In this document: positions 7,994 through 16,790 of the stretch, one piece after another | Numbering within the stretch: position 1 is the stretch's first letter | Layout of the letters: each line of letters starts with the position of its first letter | DNA from: Pseudomonas sp. | GTDB taxonomy: Bacteria; Pseudomonadota; Gammaproteobacteria; Pseudomonadales; Pseudomonadaceae | Direction: 5' to 3' | DNA length: 64,000 bases | Assembly: GCA_007713455.1 (NCBI GenBank) | Contig: VMRT01000004.1 | Location: 124,001-188,000 of the forward strand | Made by a program: the position numbers and the translations under genes | The notes under the pieces: model-generated | What the model was told of the DNA's origin: nothing | Databases searched by the model: none | Seen by the model: only the letters and a program-made list of their open reading frames with translations

Positions 7994-8157
7994 ACTTTGC
8001 CAGCCCACGATTTGCGCGGTTCTTAGAAACAATGTGAACCGTGCACGCTGCCTGGATTCGCGCGCTTCTGACAAATTTCGTCACCTGCAATGACGCTGTT
8101 TGGCACGCCTGGCTATCTGCGCTATAAGGCGGGCATTAATCCAGAAGAACCGTGCCC

Positions 8158-9861
8158 ATGACCGACAACGTTGCCCTTTCCGGCCTGGCCAAGCAGATGG
8201 TGCTGACCGGCCTGCTCGACGACAAGACTGCCCAGCAAGCGCAACAGCAGGCGGCGCGTAACAAGCTGTCGCTGGTGACCTATGTGGTGCAGAACAAGCT
8301 CGCCAATGGCCGGGCGGTCGCGGAACTGGCCGCCGAGCAGTTCGGTGTCGCGTACATGGACCTCAACGCGCTGGATAAGGAGATCCAGCTTAAAGATGTT
8401 GTGTCTGAAAAGTTGGCCCGCCAGCACCGCGTATTGCCGCTGATAAAGCGCGGCCACAAATTGTTCGTGGCGGTGTCGGACCCAACCAACCAGCAAGCTG
8501 TAACAGACATTCAGTTCAGTACTGGGCTGACGACCGAGGCGATTCTGGTGGAGGACGACAAGCTTGGGTTGGCCCTCGACAAGTTTTTCGAAAGCGCAAC
8601 CTCCGGCCTGGAGGATCTCGGTGATGTCGACCTGGACGGGGTCGATGTTCAGACCGTGTCGGATGATTCTGCAAATGATGACGCAGGCGAGGCCGCTGAC
8701 GACGCCCCGGTCGTGCGCTTCGTCAACAAGATGCTGCTCGACGCCATTCGTGGAGGCTCGTCCGACCTGCACTTCGAACCTTACGAAAAAGTCTTTCGCG
8801 TACGCCTGCGTACGGACGGCATCCTGCATGAGGTGGCGCGGCCTCCGGTCCAGCTGGCTCCGCGTATCTCCGCACGCTTGAAAGTCATGGCTGGCCTGGA
8901 CATCTCCGAGCGCCGCAAGCCGCAGGATGGTCGCATCAAGATGAAGCTGTCCAAGAATAAGGCCATCGATTTTCGCGTCAATACGCTACCCACGCTCTGG
9001 GGAGAGAAGATCGTGATGCGAATTCTCGATCCGTCCAGTGCGCAGATGGGCATCGATGCATTGGGTTATGAAGAGGATCAGAAAGAGCTCTATATGAATG
9101 CCCTGAAGCAACCACAGGGCATGATTTTGGTTACCGGCCCGACCGGCTCTGGTAAGACGGTTTCTCTCTACACCGGCCTGAATATTCTCAATACGGTGGA
9201 CGTGAATATATCTACTGCCGAAGATCCGGTGGAAATCAACCTCGAGGGCATCAACCAGGTCAACGTCAATCCTCGTCAGGGGATGGACTTCTCCCAGGCG
9301 TTGCGCGCGTTTCTACGTCAGGATCCAGACATCATCATGGTGGGTGAGATCCGCGATCTGGAGACCGCTGAGATCGCCATCAAGGCGGCGCAGACGGGCC
9401 ACATGGTCATGTCGACGCTACACACCAACAGCGCCGCGGAAACCCTGACCCGTCTTCGCAACATGGGGGTGGCCGCGTTCAATATCGCGACCTCGGTCAA
9501 CCTGATCATCGCGCAGCGACTGGCACGCAAGCTTTGCAACAGTTGCAAGAAGGAGGTCGATCTGCCGCGCGAGGCGCTGTTGGAAGAGGGCTTCCCTGCC
9601 GACAAGATCGGGACGTTCAAAATCTATGGCCCGGTCGGCTGCGACAATTGCAAGGGTGGTTACAAAGGCCGTGTCGGTATTTATGAAGTGGTTAAAAACA
9701 CGCCGGCGTTGGCCAGGATTATCATGGAGGACGGCAATTCCATCGACATTTCCACCCAGATGCGTAAAGACGGCTTTAACGATCTGCGTACTTCGGCTCT
9801 AGTTAAAGCCATGCAGGGCGTGACCAGCCTGGAAGAAGTGAACCGGGTGACCAAGGACTAA
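8158..9861 (+). CDS. pilB: type IV pilus assembly ATPase
   Basis: Cytoplasmic hexameric ATPase that powers pilus extension. 567 residues from the ATG at 8158, preceded by AGAAGA; an in-frame GTG at 8152 is the alternative. The N-terminal T2SSE_N-like domain (residues 1-150) is followed by the ATPase core with Walker A GPTGSGKT near residue 327, an Asp box (TAEDPVE), Walker B (IIMVGEIRDLETAE) and a His box (TGHMVMSTLHTNSA). A zinc-binding tetracysteine (CNSC near 460 and CDNC near 494) is present. First gene of pilBCD, separated from pilC by one base. Confidence 0.96.
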   Translation: MTDNVALSGLAKQMVLTGLLDDKTAQQAQQQAARNKLSLVTYVVQNKLANGRAVAELAAEQFGVAYMDLNALDKEIQLKDVVSEKLARQHRVLPLIKRGHKLFVAVSDPTNQQAVTDIQFSTGLTTEAILVEDDKLGLALDKFFESATSGLEDLGDVDLDGVDVQTVSDDSANDDAGEAADDAPVVRFVNKMLLDAIRGGSSDLHFEPYEKVFRVRLRTDGILHEVARPPVQLAPRISARLKVMAGLDISERRKPQDGRIKMKLSKNKAIDFRVNTLPTLWGEKIVMRILDPSSAQMGIDALGYEEDQKELYMNALKQPQGMILVTGPTGSGKTVSLYTGLNILNTVDVNISTAEDPVEINLEGINQVNVNPRQGMDFSQALRAFLRQDPDIIMVGEIRDLETAEIAIKAAQTGHMVMSTLHTNSAAETLTRLRNMGVAAFNIATSVNLIIAQRLARKLCNSCKKEVDLPREALLEEGFPADKIGTFKIYGPVGCDNCKGGYKGRVGIYEVVKNTPALARIIMEDGNSIDISTQMRKDGFNDLRTSALVKAMQGVTSLEEVNRVTKD

Positions 9862-9862
9862 C

Positions 9863-11080
9863 ATGGCGCAGAAAGCGATAAAAACCAGTGTGTTCACCTG
9901 GGAAGGGACAAACAAGCAGGGCGCGAAGATAAAGGGCGAGCTCAACGGCGTGAGCCCCGCGATGGTCAAGGCGCAGCTGCGCAAGCAGGGCGTCAACCCG
10001 CAAAAGGTGCGCAAGAAGTCGGTGTCGCTGTTCAGTGCCGGAAAAAAGATCAAGCCGATGGATATCGCGCTGTTCACTCGGCAAATGGCAACGATGATGA
10101 AGGCCGGCGTGCCGCTGCTGCAGTCGTTCGACATCATTGGTGAGGGTTTTGACAATCCGAACATGCGCAAGCTGGTGGATGATCTGAAACAGGAGGTCGC
10201 CGCGGGTAATAGCTTCGCAACGGCGCTGCGCAAGAAGCCGCAGTACTTCGATGATCTCTATTGCAACCTGGTCGACTCGGGCGAGCAGTCCGGTTCGCTA
10301 GAAACGCTGCTTGATCGGGTGGCAACCTACAAGGAAAAGACCGAGGCCCTGAAGGCCAAGATCAAGAAGGCGATGAATTACCCTATTGCCGTCGTATTGG
10401 TTGCAATCATTGTTTCGGCGATCTTGCTGATCAAGGTGGTTCCGCAGTTTCAGGACGTCTTCGCAAACTTCGGCGCGGAGCTCCCGGCGTTTACATTGAT
10501 GGTGATTGGCTTGTCCGAAGCGCTGCAGGCCTGGTGGCACGTGGTGCTGCTCGTCATGTTTGGGGCGGCTTATGCTTTCAAGACTGCCCACGGCAAATCG
10601 GAACGTTTCCGCAATGGGTTTGACCGTTTTTTGCTCAAGATCCCAGTGGTCGGCGATATTCTCTATAAGTCTGCGGTGGCGCGCTTTGCGCGCACGCTGG
10701 CCACTACCTTTGCCGCCGGTGTGCCGTTGGTCGATGCATTGGACTCGGTGGCCGGGGCGACCGGCAATGTGGTGTTCCGCAACGCGACGATGAAGGTCAA
10801 GGCTGATGTATCCAGTGGTATGCAGCTTAACTTTTCGATGCGCACTACCGGCACCTTTCCCAGTATGGCGATCCAGATGACCGCGATTGGCGAGGAGTCC
10901 GGCTCTCTTGATGAGATGCTTGCGAAGGTGGCGACGTTCTATGAAGACGAAGTCGACAATATGGTCGACGGGCTGACTGCTCTGATGGAACCAATGATCA
11001 TGGCGGTGCTTGGTGTGCTGGTCGGCGGTTTGATCATTGCCATGTATCTCCCGATTTTCCAGCTGGGTGCCGTCGTCTGA
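9863..11080 (+). CDS. pilC: type IV pilus inner membrane platform protein
   Basis: 405-residue polytopic inner membrane protein that couples the PilB/PilT motors to pilin assembly. Two GspF-type domains are visible: the first starts at about residue 70 (LFTRQMATMMKAGVPLLQSF) and the second at about 275 (FARTLATTFAAGVPLVDAL). Hydrophobic segments sit near 175-200 and 215-240, and the last one (PMIMAVLGVLVGGLIIAMYL) is at the C-terminus. Normal family length. Between pilB and pilD with only 1-2 base gaps. Confidence 0.96.
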   Translation: MAQKAIKTSVFTWEGTNKQGAKIKGELNGVSPAMVKAQLRKQGVNPQKVRKKSVSLFSAGKKIKPMDIALFTRQMATMMKAGVPLLQSFDIIGEGFDNPNMRKLVDDLKQEVAAGNSFATALRKKPQYFDDLYCNLVDSGEQSGSLETLLDRVATYKEKTEALKAKIKKAMNYPIAVVLVAIIVSAILLIKVVPQFQDVFANFGAELPAFTLMVIGLSEALQAWWHVVLLVMFGAAYAFKTAHGKSERFRNGFDRFLLKIPVVGDILYKSAVARFARTLATTFAAGVPLVDALDSVAGATGNVVFRNATMKVKADVSSGMQLNFSMRTTGTFPSMAIQMTAIGEESGSLDEMLAKVATFYEDEVDNMVDGLTALMEPMIMAVLGVLVGGLIIAMYLPIFQLGAVV

Positions 11081-11082
11081 TT

Positions 11083-11952
11083 ATGATGTTGATCGATTAT
11101 CTGGCCAGCCACGTGCTGGCCTTTGTTTTGTCCGCTGCATTGCTGGGCTTGTTGATCGGCAGCTTCCTCAACGTCGTGATTTATCGCCTGCCGATCATGA
11201 TGCAGCGTGAGTGGCGTGCGCAGGCGCTTGAGTATCTCGAGTGCCCGCCGGAGGCGATCAGTGAGCGCTTCAATCTGCTGCTGCCAAGCTCGCGGTGCCC
11301 GTACTGTGATCATCAGATTCGCGCTTGGGAGAATATCCCCTTGATCAGCTGGCTGGCATTGCGTGGCAAATGTTCGTCATGCCGGGCAGCGATCAGTAGT
11401 CGCTATCCCCTCGTGGAGTTGGCGTGCGGCCTGCTTTCCGGTTATGTCGCCTGGCATTTCGGCTTCACCTGGCAGGCAGGAGCAATGCTGGTGCTGACCT
11501 GGGGGTTGGTGGCGATGAGCATGATCGATATCGATCATCAGTTGCTGCCCGATTCGCTGGTTCTGCCGTTGTTGTGGCTTGGTCTCATCCTGAACAGCTT
11601 CGGCTTGTTCGTATCGCTTGAAAGTGCACTGTGGGGAGCGGTAGCGGGATATCTGAGCCTGTGGTCGGTTTATTGGCTGTTCAAGCTGGTCACCGGCAAA
11701 GAAGGTATGGGCTATGGCGATTTCAAACTGCTTGCGATGTTGGGAGCTTGGGGTGGTTGGCAGGTGTTACCACTTACCATTCTATTGTCGTCCGTGGTTG
11801 GGGCTGTTCTTGGCACAATCCTGTTGCGGGTGCAGCGCGCCGAGAGCGGCACGCCCATCCCTTTCGGTCCCTACTTGGCGATCGCCGGCTGGATCGCGTT
11901 GCTTTGGGGTGACTGGATTACCGAGAGCTATCTCCATTTCGCGCGCTTCTAA
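11083..11952 (+). CDS. pilD: prepilin leader peptidase / N-methyltransferase
   Basis: 289-residue bifunctional aspartic membrane protease that cleaves prepilin leaders and methylates the new N-terminal Phe; it also serves type II secretion pseudopilins. The cytoplasmic zinc motif CPYC...CSSC begins near residue 72. The two catalytic aspartates lie in MSMIDIDHQLLPD (about residue 148) and GYGDFKLLAMLGAWGG (about residue 213). Hydrophobic segments run throughout. An ATG three bases downstream could equally be the start. Last gene of pilBCD. Confidence 0.96.
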   Translation: MMLIDYLASHVLAFVLSAALLGLLIGSFLNVVIYRLPIMMQREWRAQALEYLECPPEAISERFNLLLPSSRCPYCDHQIRAWENIPLISWLALRGKCSSCRAAISSRYPLVELACGLLSGYVAWHFGFTWQAGAMLVLTWGLVAMSMIDIDHQLLPDSLVLPLLWLGLILNSFGLFVSLESALWGAVAGYLSLWSVYWLFKLVTGKEGMGYGDFKLLAMLGAWGGWQVLPLTILLSSVVGAVLGTILLRVQRAESGTPIPFGPYLAIAGWIALLWGDWITESYLHFARF

Positions 11953-12083
11953 GTCGGACACCATTGCTGAGTCGAAAGCCGTTCCGCCGACTTGTACTCT
12001 TAACGAAAGACGTTCTGGGCTTGCGCTTCGCAGGCTGAGTAGTTACTACTGCGCGTCCTGTTTTTAGTCTGGGTGTGGTTGCG

Positions 12084-12692
12084 ATGGAGCCCTGGATTCT
12101 CGGGTTGACTGGCGGCATTGGTAGTGGCAAGACCGCGGTGCTGGATCGCTTCGCCAGTCTGGGTGTACATGTCGTCGATGCCGATCAGGCGGCGCGCTGG
12201 GTGGTCGAGCCCGGGCGGCCAGCGTTGCTGCAGATTGCCGAGCGCTTCGGCTCAGGCATCTTGCTCGCGAACGGCGCTCTGGATCGAAAAGGGCTGCGTG
12301 AGCGTATATTCGATAACCCGGCCGATAGGCGGTGGCTGGAACAGCTTCTGCATCCTCTGATTCGAGCTGAGATCGCCAGGCATCTCGCCTTGGCTGAGTC
12401 GCCTTACGCCATCATGGCTTCTCCGCTGCTGATCGAGTCAGGGCAGTACCGTCAGGTCAATCGTGTGCTGGTTGTAGACGTCCCTGTGTCACTCCAGGTT
12501 GCGCGCACGATGGCACGTGATCAAGTCAGTGAGGAGCACGTGCGGGCGATTCTCAAGGCGCAGGCCAGTCGTGAAGCGCGCCTGCAACATGCCGATGATG
12601 TGCTGGTAAATGATCGAGATCTGTCGTGGCTAGGGGCGGAGGTCGAGCGATTGCACCGCTTTTATTTGACGTTACGAGGAGGGCAGGTATGA
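12084..12692 (+). CDS. coaE: dephospho-CoA kinase
   Basis: Phosphorylates dephospho-CoA in the last step of coenzyme A synthesis. 202 residues, normal for CoaE. The P-loop [11 protein letters not shown] is at residues 6-16, with the following [13 protein letters not shown] and HPLIRAEI motifs typical of the family. The ATG at 12084 gives the usual short N-terminus; a GTG nine bases upstream is an alternative. The stop codon overlaps the ATG of yacG. The order pilD-coaE-yacG is conserved in Pseudomonas. Confidence 0.95.
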   Translation: MEPWILGLTGGIGSGKTAVLDRFASLGVHVVDADQAARWVVEPGRPALLQIAERFGSGILLANGALDRKGLRERIFDNPADRRWLEQLLHPLIRAEIARHLALAESPYAIMASPLLIESGQYRQVNRVLVVDVPVSLQVARTMARDQVSEEHVRAILKAQASREARLQHADDVLVNDRDLSWLGAEVERLHRFYLTLRGGQV

Positions 12693-12886
12693 CCGCTGCG
12701 ATAGTTGAGTGTCCGACGTGTGGAGCACCGGTAGAGTGGGGGCCGAAAAGCCCAAGCCGGCCGTTCTGTTCCGATCGTTGCAAGCTTATCGATCTTGGCG
12801 CCTGGGCGTCGGAAGCGCACGCGATTCCGGGCAATGAACTCGAGGATGATCTGTTCTCCGGTGACATGCCTCCGCGCGAGCACTAG
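12689..12886 (+). CDS. yacG: DNA gyrase inhibitor YacG
   Basis: 65-residue zinc-ribbon protein; the E. coli homologue binds GyrB and inhibits gyrase. Four cysteines are visible as CPTC near the N-terminus and CSDRCK in the middle, followed by [13 protein letters not shown] and an acidic tail, the family pattern. ATG overlaps the coaE stop codon by four bases, so the two are translationally coupled. Confidence 0.93.
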   Translation: MTAAIVECPTCGAPVEWGPKSPSRPFCSDRCKLIDLGAWASEAHAIPGNELEDDLFSGDMPPREH

Positions 12887-12896
12887 CGCTTTGACG

Positions 12897-13577
12897 CTAC
12901 TTGTCTTCTTTCCATGGCGCCTGCAGATAGCGGCTTTGATTGAAACTTTCCATCCAGTCCGGGTAGAAAACCACCAGGGCGGTAATCGCTGTGCCGTTGA
13001 TGAAGGCTTCGGGGAACATGACCAGCCATAGGTAGCCGGCAAAATCCGCCAGCCAAGGCGGCATCGGGTAGCGACCATCTAGTAGCAGTACGCCGAGCGA
13101 TGCCAGGATGCACGCCAATGCTGCGAGCGCCGCTGGAAAGAATCCAGCGAAGAAAATGAAGACGAACAGGTTGCGGGGTTGGGCGCGTTCTACGAGTCGC
13201 GCGCATACAACCGTGACCAGCACTGGGATCAGTACCAGCAGGATGCCGTTCATGCCCAGGGCTGCAACTTGTTGATGGCCTGTCAGTGTCAGGCCGACCT
13301 GGGCGATGAGGGCGGCGATGATTGCCAGTGGCCAGTCCAGTAGCAAGGTGACGGCTGTCAGCCCGATGAAGTGGAATGAAAGGCCCGAATCGAAGTCCCT
13401 TCGCACCAGCCAGAGCAGAAGGATCGAAAGCATTGCGCCGAACAGCAAGTGCTGACGGCGAGTATCACTGAAGAGCTCGACCCAGGGAGCTCGCCAGGCC
13501 GCCCATAACAGCGCGATCACATAGATTATCCAGCCTGCCAGCAGGCTGGATGGAGCAAGCAGGTGGGCGGCGATCAT
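12897..13577 (-). CDS. predicted multi-pass membrane protein, CbiM-like (energy-coupling factor type)
   Basis: 226-residue polytopic protein with about six hydrophobic segments; the C-terminus is charged and cytoplasmic in appearance (ESFNQSRYLQAPWKEDK). The neighbourhood after yacG and the overall pattern (FHFIGLTAVTLLLDWPLAIIAALIAQ, NGILLVLIPVLVTVV, FPEAFINGTAITALVVFYP) resemble the CbiM-type permease-like proteins annotated in Pseudomonas at this locus. No ATPase or CbiN/CbiQ partner is nearby, so an actual cobalt or nickel transport role is unproven. Convergent with yacG, ten bases apart. Confidence 0.65.
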   Translation of the reverse strand: MIAAHLLAPSSLLAGWIIYVIALLWAAWRAPWVELFSDTRRQHLLFGAMLSILLLWLVRRDFDSGLSFHFIGLTAVTLLLDWPLAIIAALIAQVGLTLTGHQQVAALGMNGILLVLIPVLVTVVCARLVERAQPRNLFVFIFFAGFFPAALAALACILASLGVLLLDGRYPMPPWLADFAGYLWLVMFPEAFINGTAITALVVFYPDWMESFNQSRYLQAPWKEDK

Positions 13578-13639
13578 GCTAGTGATTCCTTTGTGCTCGT
13601 TGTTGCCGGCGCGCAGTGGTCGGTGCTTCGTGAAGGGGC

Positions 13640-14677
13640 TTAGGGGGCTGGATTCGGCTGTTCTGTGTGGATCGCTTCAATTGCGGCTAGCACTTCACTC
13701 GAGAGCGTAATTTCGGTGCTACGGATATTCGACTCAAGTTGCTCTAGTGATGTCGCGCCGATGATATTGCTGGTGACGAAGGGTTGCGCTGTGACATAGG
13801 CAAGCGCCATCTGTGCTGGATCCAGTCCATGCTCGCGAGCCAGTTTAACGTACCGAGAGCATGCGGCTTTGGCCTGGGGATTGTTATAGCGTGCGAAGCG
13901 TTGAAAGAGCGTGAGGCGCGCGCTGGCAGGGCGAGCACCGTTCTCGTATTTGCCGCTGAGCATGCCGAATGCCAGTGGCGAGTACGCGAGTAGGCCGCAT
14001 TGTTCGCGGATGCTGATTTCCGCCAGGCCAACCTCGAAACTGCGATTGAGCAGGTTATAAGGGTTCTGTATCGAAACCGAACGCGGCAAGCCGCGAGCTT
14101 CGGCTAATTGCAGGTATTTCATCGCGCCCCAAGGTGTTTCGTTGGACAGGCCGATGTGGCGGATTTTGCCCGCTTTGACTTCGGCATCGAGCGCTTCGAG
14201 AGTTTCTTCCAGTGGAGTGAAGTCGCCTTCTTGATGTCGGTAGCCCAGCTGCCCGAAAAAGTTGGTGCTGCGTTCCGGCCAATGCAGCTGGTACAGGTCG
14301 ATCCAGTCGGTCTGCAGACGCCGAAGGCTGTTATCGAGCGCGGTGCGGATCTGTTCGCGATTGAGTCTAGGTTGGCCGTCGCGAATGTGTGTAATGCCGT
14401 TGCCGGGTCCCGCGATCTTCGTGGCTATGATCCAGTCGGCTCTGTCGCCCCGGCTCTGGAAGTAATTTCCTATGTATTGCTCAGTGGTTGCGTAGGTTTC
14501 CGGGCGCGGCGGCACCGGGTACATCTCGGCCGTATCTATGAAGTTGATGCCGGCAGTCTTCGCCCGGTCGATCTGGGCGAATGCCTGGGCCTGGTCGTTC
14601 TGTTCTCCCCATGTCATGGTGCCGAGGCACAGTGAACTGACTTTCAGATTTGTGCGGCCGAGTGAGCGATATTCCAT
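13640..14677 (-). CDS. NADP(H)-dependent aldo/keto reductase (Tas-like)
   Basis: 345-residue (beta/alpha)8 oxidoreductase close to E. coli Tas. The start MEYRSLGRTNLKVSSLCLGT is typical. The catalytic tetrad is visible: Asp and Tyr in INFIDTAEMY, Lys in IATKIAG, His in YQLHWPER. The NADP-binding end is TSNIIGATSLEQLESNI. The physiological substrate cannot be told from sequence. Monocistronic between the CbiM-like gene and the rplM leader. Confidence 0.88.
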   Translation of the reverse strand: MEYRSLGRTNLKVSSLCLGTMTWGEQNDQAQAFAQIDRAKTAGINFIDTAEMYPVPPRPETYATTEQYIGNYFQSRGDRADWIIATKIAGPGNGITHIRDGQPRLNREQIRTALDNSLRRLQTDWIDLYQLHWPERSTNFFGQLGYRHQEGDFTPLEETLEALDAEVKAGKIRHIGLSNETPWGAMKYLQLAEARGLPRSVSIQNPYNLLNRSFEVGLAEISIREQCGLLAYSPLAFGMLSGKYENGARPASARLTLFQRFARYNNPQAKAACSRYVKLAREHGLDPAQMALAYVTAQPFVTSNIIGATSLEQLESNIRSTEITLSSEVLAAIEAIHTEQPNPAP

Positions 14678-15104
14678 GCAATACCTCGCGTGATCTCAGA
14701 CTGAGTGCCGAAGAGCTTAACGAAGACGGGACGGCTTGTGCTCATGAGAGCGTTCCACGTATCCGAAGTGCCCTGGGTGTCACGCTGGCAGATATCTGGA
14801 GTGTGAGGCTCGTTGTTTGGTGGGCTGCTTGAGAGCGGGTGTAGCGGAATTCGATAACTATAAATGTCGGTTGCTATTTTGCTGGTAATCAGGATAATTC
14901 CGCAGCCTGTCGCCGGGGATGCCTAGCCTGTCGACGCAAGCCAAAGGTAGGGGATGCCTAGCCTACCGAACCACTGCCGTGGCGGACGCGCTGACCCGAG
15001 CCCCCGATAGCGTCTGTTTCCGGCTGCCCTGGCCTTGCCAGGGCGAGCACCATTCAGTAAGATTCGCCGTCTTATTTTCAGGGCGGCCCCTGAGGCTATA
15101 ACGA
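14678..15104. other. intergenic region: AKR promoter side and rplM leader; short direct repeat
   Basis: No gene is seen in these 427 bases. GGGGATGCCTAGCCT occurs twice, at 14915-14929 and 14950-14964 (35 bp offset), the second copy inside a GGTAGG...CCTACC palindrome. The right end is the structured leader of rplM. Confidence 0.5.
15027..15093 (+). promoter_or_regulatory. two-hairpin leader before rplM
   Basis: CCCTGGC-CTT-GCCAGGG (15027-15043) and TCAGGG-CGGC-CCCTGA (15078-15093) are perfect hairpins, the second ending about 12 bases before the rplM ATG so that it would compete with ribosome access. Autogenous control of L13/S9 operons through the leader is known in other bacteria; that these hairpins do so here is inference. 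Confidence 0.45.
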
Positions 15105-15533
15105 ATGAAGACATTTACTGCTAAACCGGAAACCGTCAAGCGCGACTGGTTCGTCGTCGACGCTGCCGGCCAGACCCTGGGTCGTCTGGCAACCGAAATC
15201 GCTAGCCGCCTGCGTGGCAAGCACAAGCCGGAATACACCCCTCACGTGGATACTGGCGATTACATCGTCGTGATCAACGCTGAGCAAGTGCGTGTGACTG
15301 GTGCCAAGACCACAGACAAGGTGTACTACTCTCACTCCGGTTTCCCGGGTGGCATCAAGTCGATCAGCTTCGAGAAGCTGATCGCCAAGGCGCCCGAGCG
15401 TGTGATCGAGACCGCGGTCAAAGGCATGCTGCCGAAGAACCCGCTGGGTCGCGACATGTATCGTAAGCTGAAGGTGTACAAGGGTGCCAGCCACCCGCAC
15501 ACCGCCCAGCAGCCCCAAGAACTGAAGATTTAA
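15105..15533 (+). CDS. rplM: 50S ribosomal protein L13
   Basis: 142 residues, exactly the expected size for L13, an early-assembling large subunit protein. Typical stretches include [43 protein letters not shown] and [10 protein letters not shown]. The ATG at 15105 follows a structured leader. Operon with rpsI 14 bases downstream, the universal L13-S9 pair. Confidence 0.99.
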   Translation: MKTFTAKPETVKRDWFVVDAAGQTLGRLATEIASRLRGKHKPEYTPHVDTGDYIVVINAEQVRVTGAKTTDKVYYSHSGFPGGIKSISFEKLIAKAPERVIETAVKGMLPKNPLGRDMYRKLKVYKGASHPHTAQQPQELKI

Positions 15534-15547
15534 CGGAATAGTTCATT

Positions 15548-15940
15548 ATGTCGGCGACTCAAAATTACGGCACTGGCCGTCGCAAGACTGCAACCGCGCG
15601 CGTCTTTCTGCGCCCGGGTACTGGCAAGATCTCCATCAACAACCGTGAGCTGGATAACTTCTTCGGTCGCGAAACTGCCCGCATGGTCGTTCGTCAGCCG
15701 CTGGAGCTGACTGAGACTGTCGAGAAGTTCGATATCTACGTCACCGTTCTCGGTGGTGGTGTCAGCGGTCAAGCCGGTGCCATTCGTCACGGTATCACTC
15801 GTGCTCTGATCTCGTATGACGAAACTCTGCGCAGCCCGCTGCGTAAGGCTGGCTTCGTCACTCGCGACGCTCGTGAAGTGGAACGTAAGAAGGTCGGTCT
15901 GCGCAAAGCGCGCAAGCGTCCGCAGTACTCCAAGCGCTAA
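15548..15940 (+). CDS. rpsI: 30S ribosomal protein S9
   Basis: 130 residues, full length for S9. Hallmarks are [18 protein letters not shown] at the start, [15 protein letters not shown] in the middle and the basic C-terminal tail ending KRPQYSKR, which reaches into the P-site of the ribosome. Second gene of the rplM-rpsI operon, followed by a strong terminator. Confidence 0.99.
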   Translation: MSATQNYGTGRRKTATARVFLRPGTGKISINNRELDNFFGRETARMVVRQPLELTETVEKFDIYVTVLGGGVSGQAGAIRHGITRALISYDETLRSPLRKAGFVTRDAREVERKKVGLRKARKRPQYSKR

Positions 15941-15956
15941 TTCGCGCTTTCAAAAG

Positions 15957-15995
15957 AAACGCCCAGTTTCGTTCGGAGCTGGGCGTTTTTTTTTT
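15957..15995 (+). terminator. rho-independent terminator after rpsI
   Basis: AAACGCCCAG and CTGGGCGTTT pair around a loop, followed by an unbroken run of T. It lies 17 bases after the rpsI stop. Confidence 0.9.
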
Positions 15996-16196
15996 GGGTG
16001 CGTTTTTATATGGCGGTGCGACAGTGTGTCGCGCGCTGGAAAGCCTGAAGGCCGGGCATTAGGGCTTATGTGACAGGCTATTACCTTGTCAGAAGAAGGC
16101 CTTTTCTTTACCATTTGGCGAATTTTTCGCGGCCCAATTTTACGTGGTACATGCCTGCGTCAAGCAGGCCATAAGAAGCTGATGGGAGACGACTGA

Positions 16197-16790
16197 ATGA
16201 GCAATGACGGCGTGAATGCAGGCCGGCGTCGCTTCCTTGTGGCCGCCACTTCGGTGGTGGGCGCTGCAGGAGCGGTGGGTGCTGCGGTCCCGTTTGTGGG
16301 ATCGTGGTTCCCGAGTGCCAAGGCCAAGGCGGCCGGTGCGCCGGTAAGGGTAAATATCAGCAAGATCGAGCCGGGGCAGCAGATGGTCGCCGAGTGGCGC
16401 GGTCAGCCGGTATTTATCGTGCGTCGGACCGACGAGGTCCTCGGAAATCTGGAGAAGGTTGCCGGCCAGGTAGCCGATCCTGAGTCCAAGGCTTCCGAGC
16501 AGCCTGCTTATGTCGATCCGAAGAACCGGTCGATCAAGCCCGAGTTGCTCGTGGTGGTCGGTCTGTGTACTCACCTCGGCTGTGCGCCGTCCTTCCGTCC
16601 TGAGGTGGCTGCGGCCGATCTCGGTGCTGATTGGCTTGGTGGGTATTTCTGTCCTTGCCATGGTTCCAAATACGATATGGCCGGTCGCGTCTATAAGTCG
16701 CAGCCAGCTCCCTTGAACCTGCCGGTGCCCCCGCACTCGTACGAGACCGATAATGTAATCATCATCGGTGTGGACCAGGAGAACGCCTGA
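16197..16790 (+). CDS. petA: ubiquinol-cytochrome c reductase, Rieske iron-sulfur subunit
   Basis: 197-residue [2Fe-2S] subunit of cytochrome bc1, which passes electrons from ubiquinol to cytochrome c1. A twin-arginine type N-terminus (AGRRRFLVAATSVVGAAGAVG) also forms the membrane anchor. Cluster ligands are in CTHLGC (near residue 124) and CPCHG (near residue 152), with the disulfide cysteines in the same boxes. The stop codon overlaps the ATG of the cytochrome b gene. First gene of petABC. Confidence 0.97.
   Translation: MSNDGVNAGRRRFLVAATSVVGAAGAVGAAVPFVGSWFPSAKAKAAGAPVRVNISKIEPGQQMVAEWRGQPVFIVRRTDEVLGNLEKVAGQVADPESKASEQPAYVDPKNRSIKPELLVVVGLCTHLGCAPSFRPEVAAADLGADWLGGYFCPCHGSKYDMAGRVYKSQPAPLNLPVPPHSYETDNVIIIGVDQENA

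Noticed and set aside
7440..8090. 216-residue version of the pilin
   Set aside because: The extra N-terminus would bury the prepilin leader; the ATG at 7931 has a ribosome binding site and the sigma-54 promoter lies inside the longer frame.
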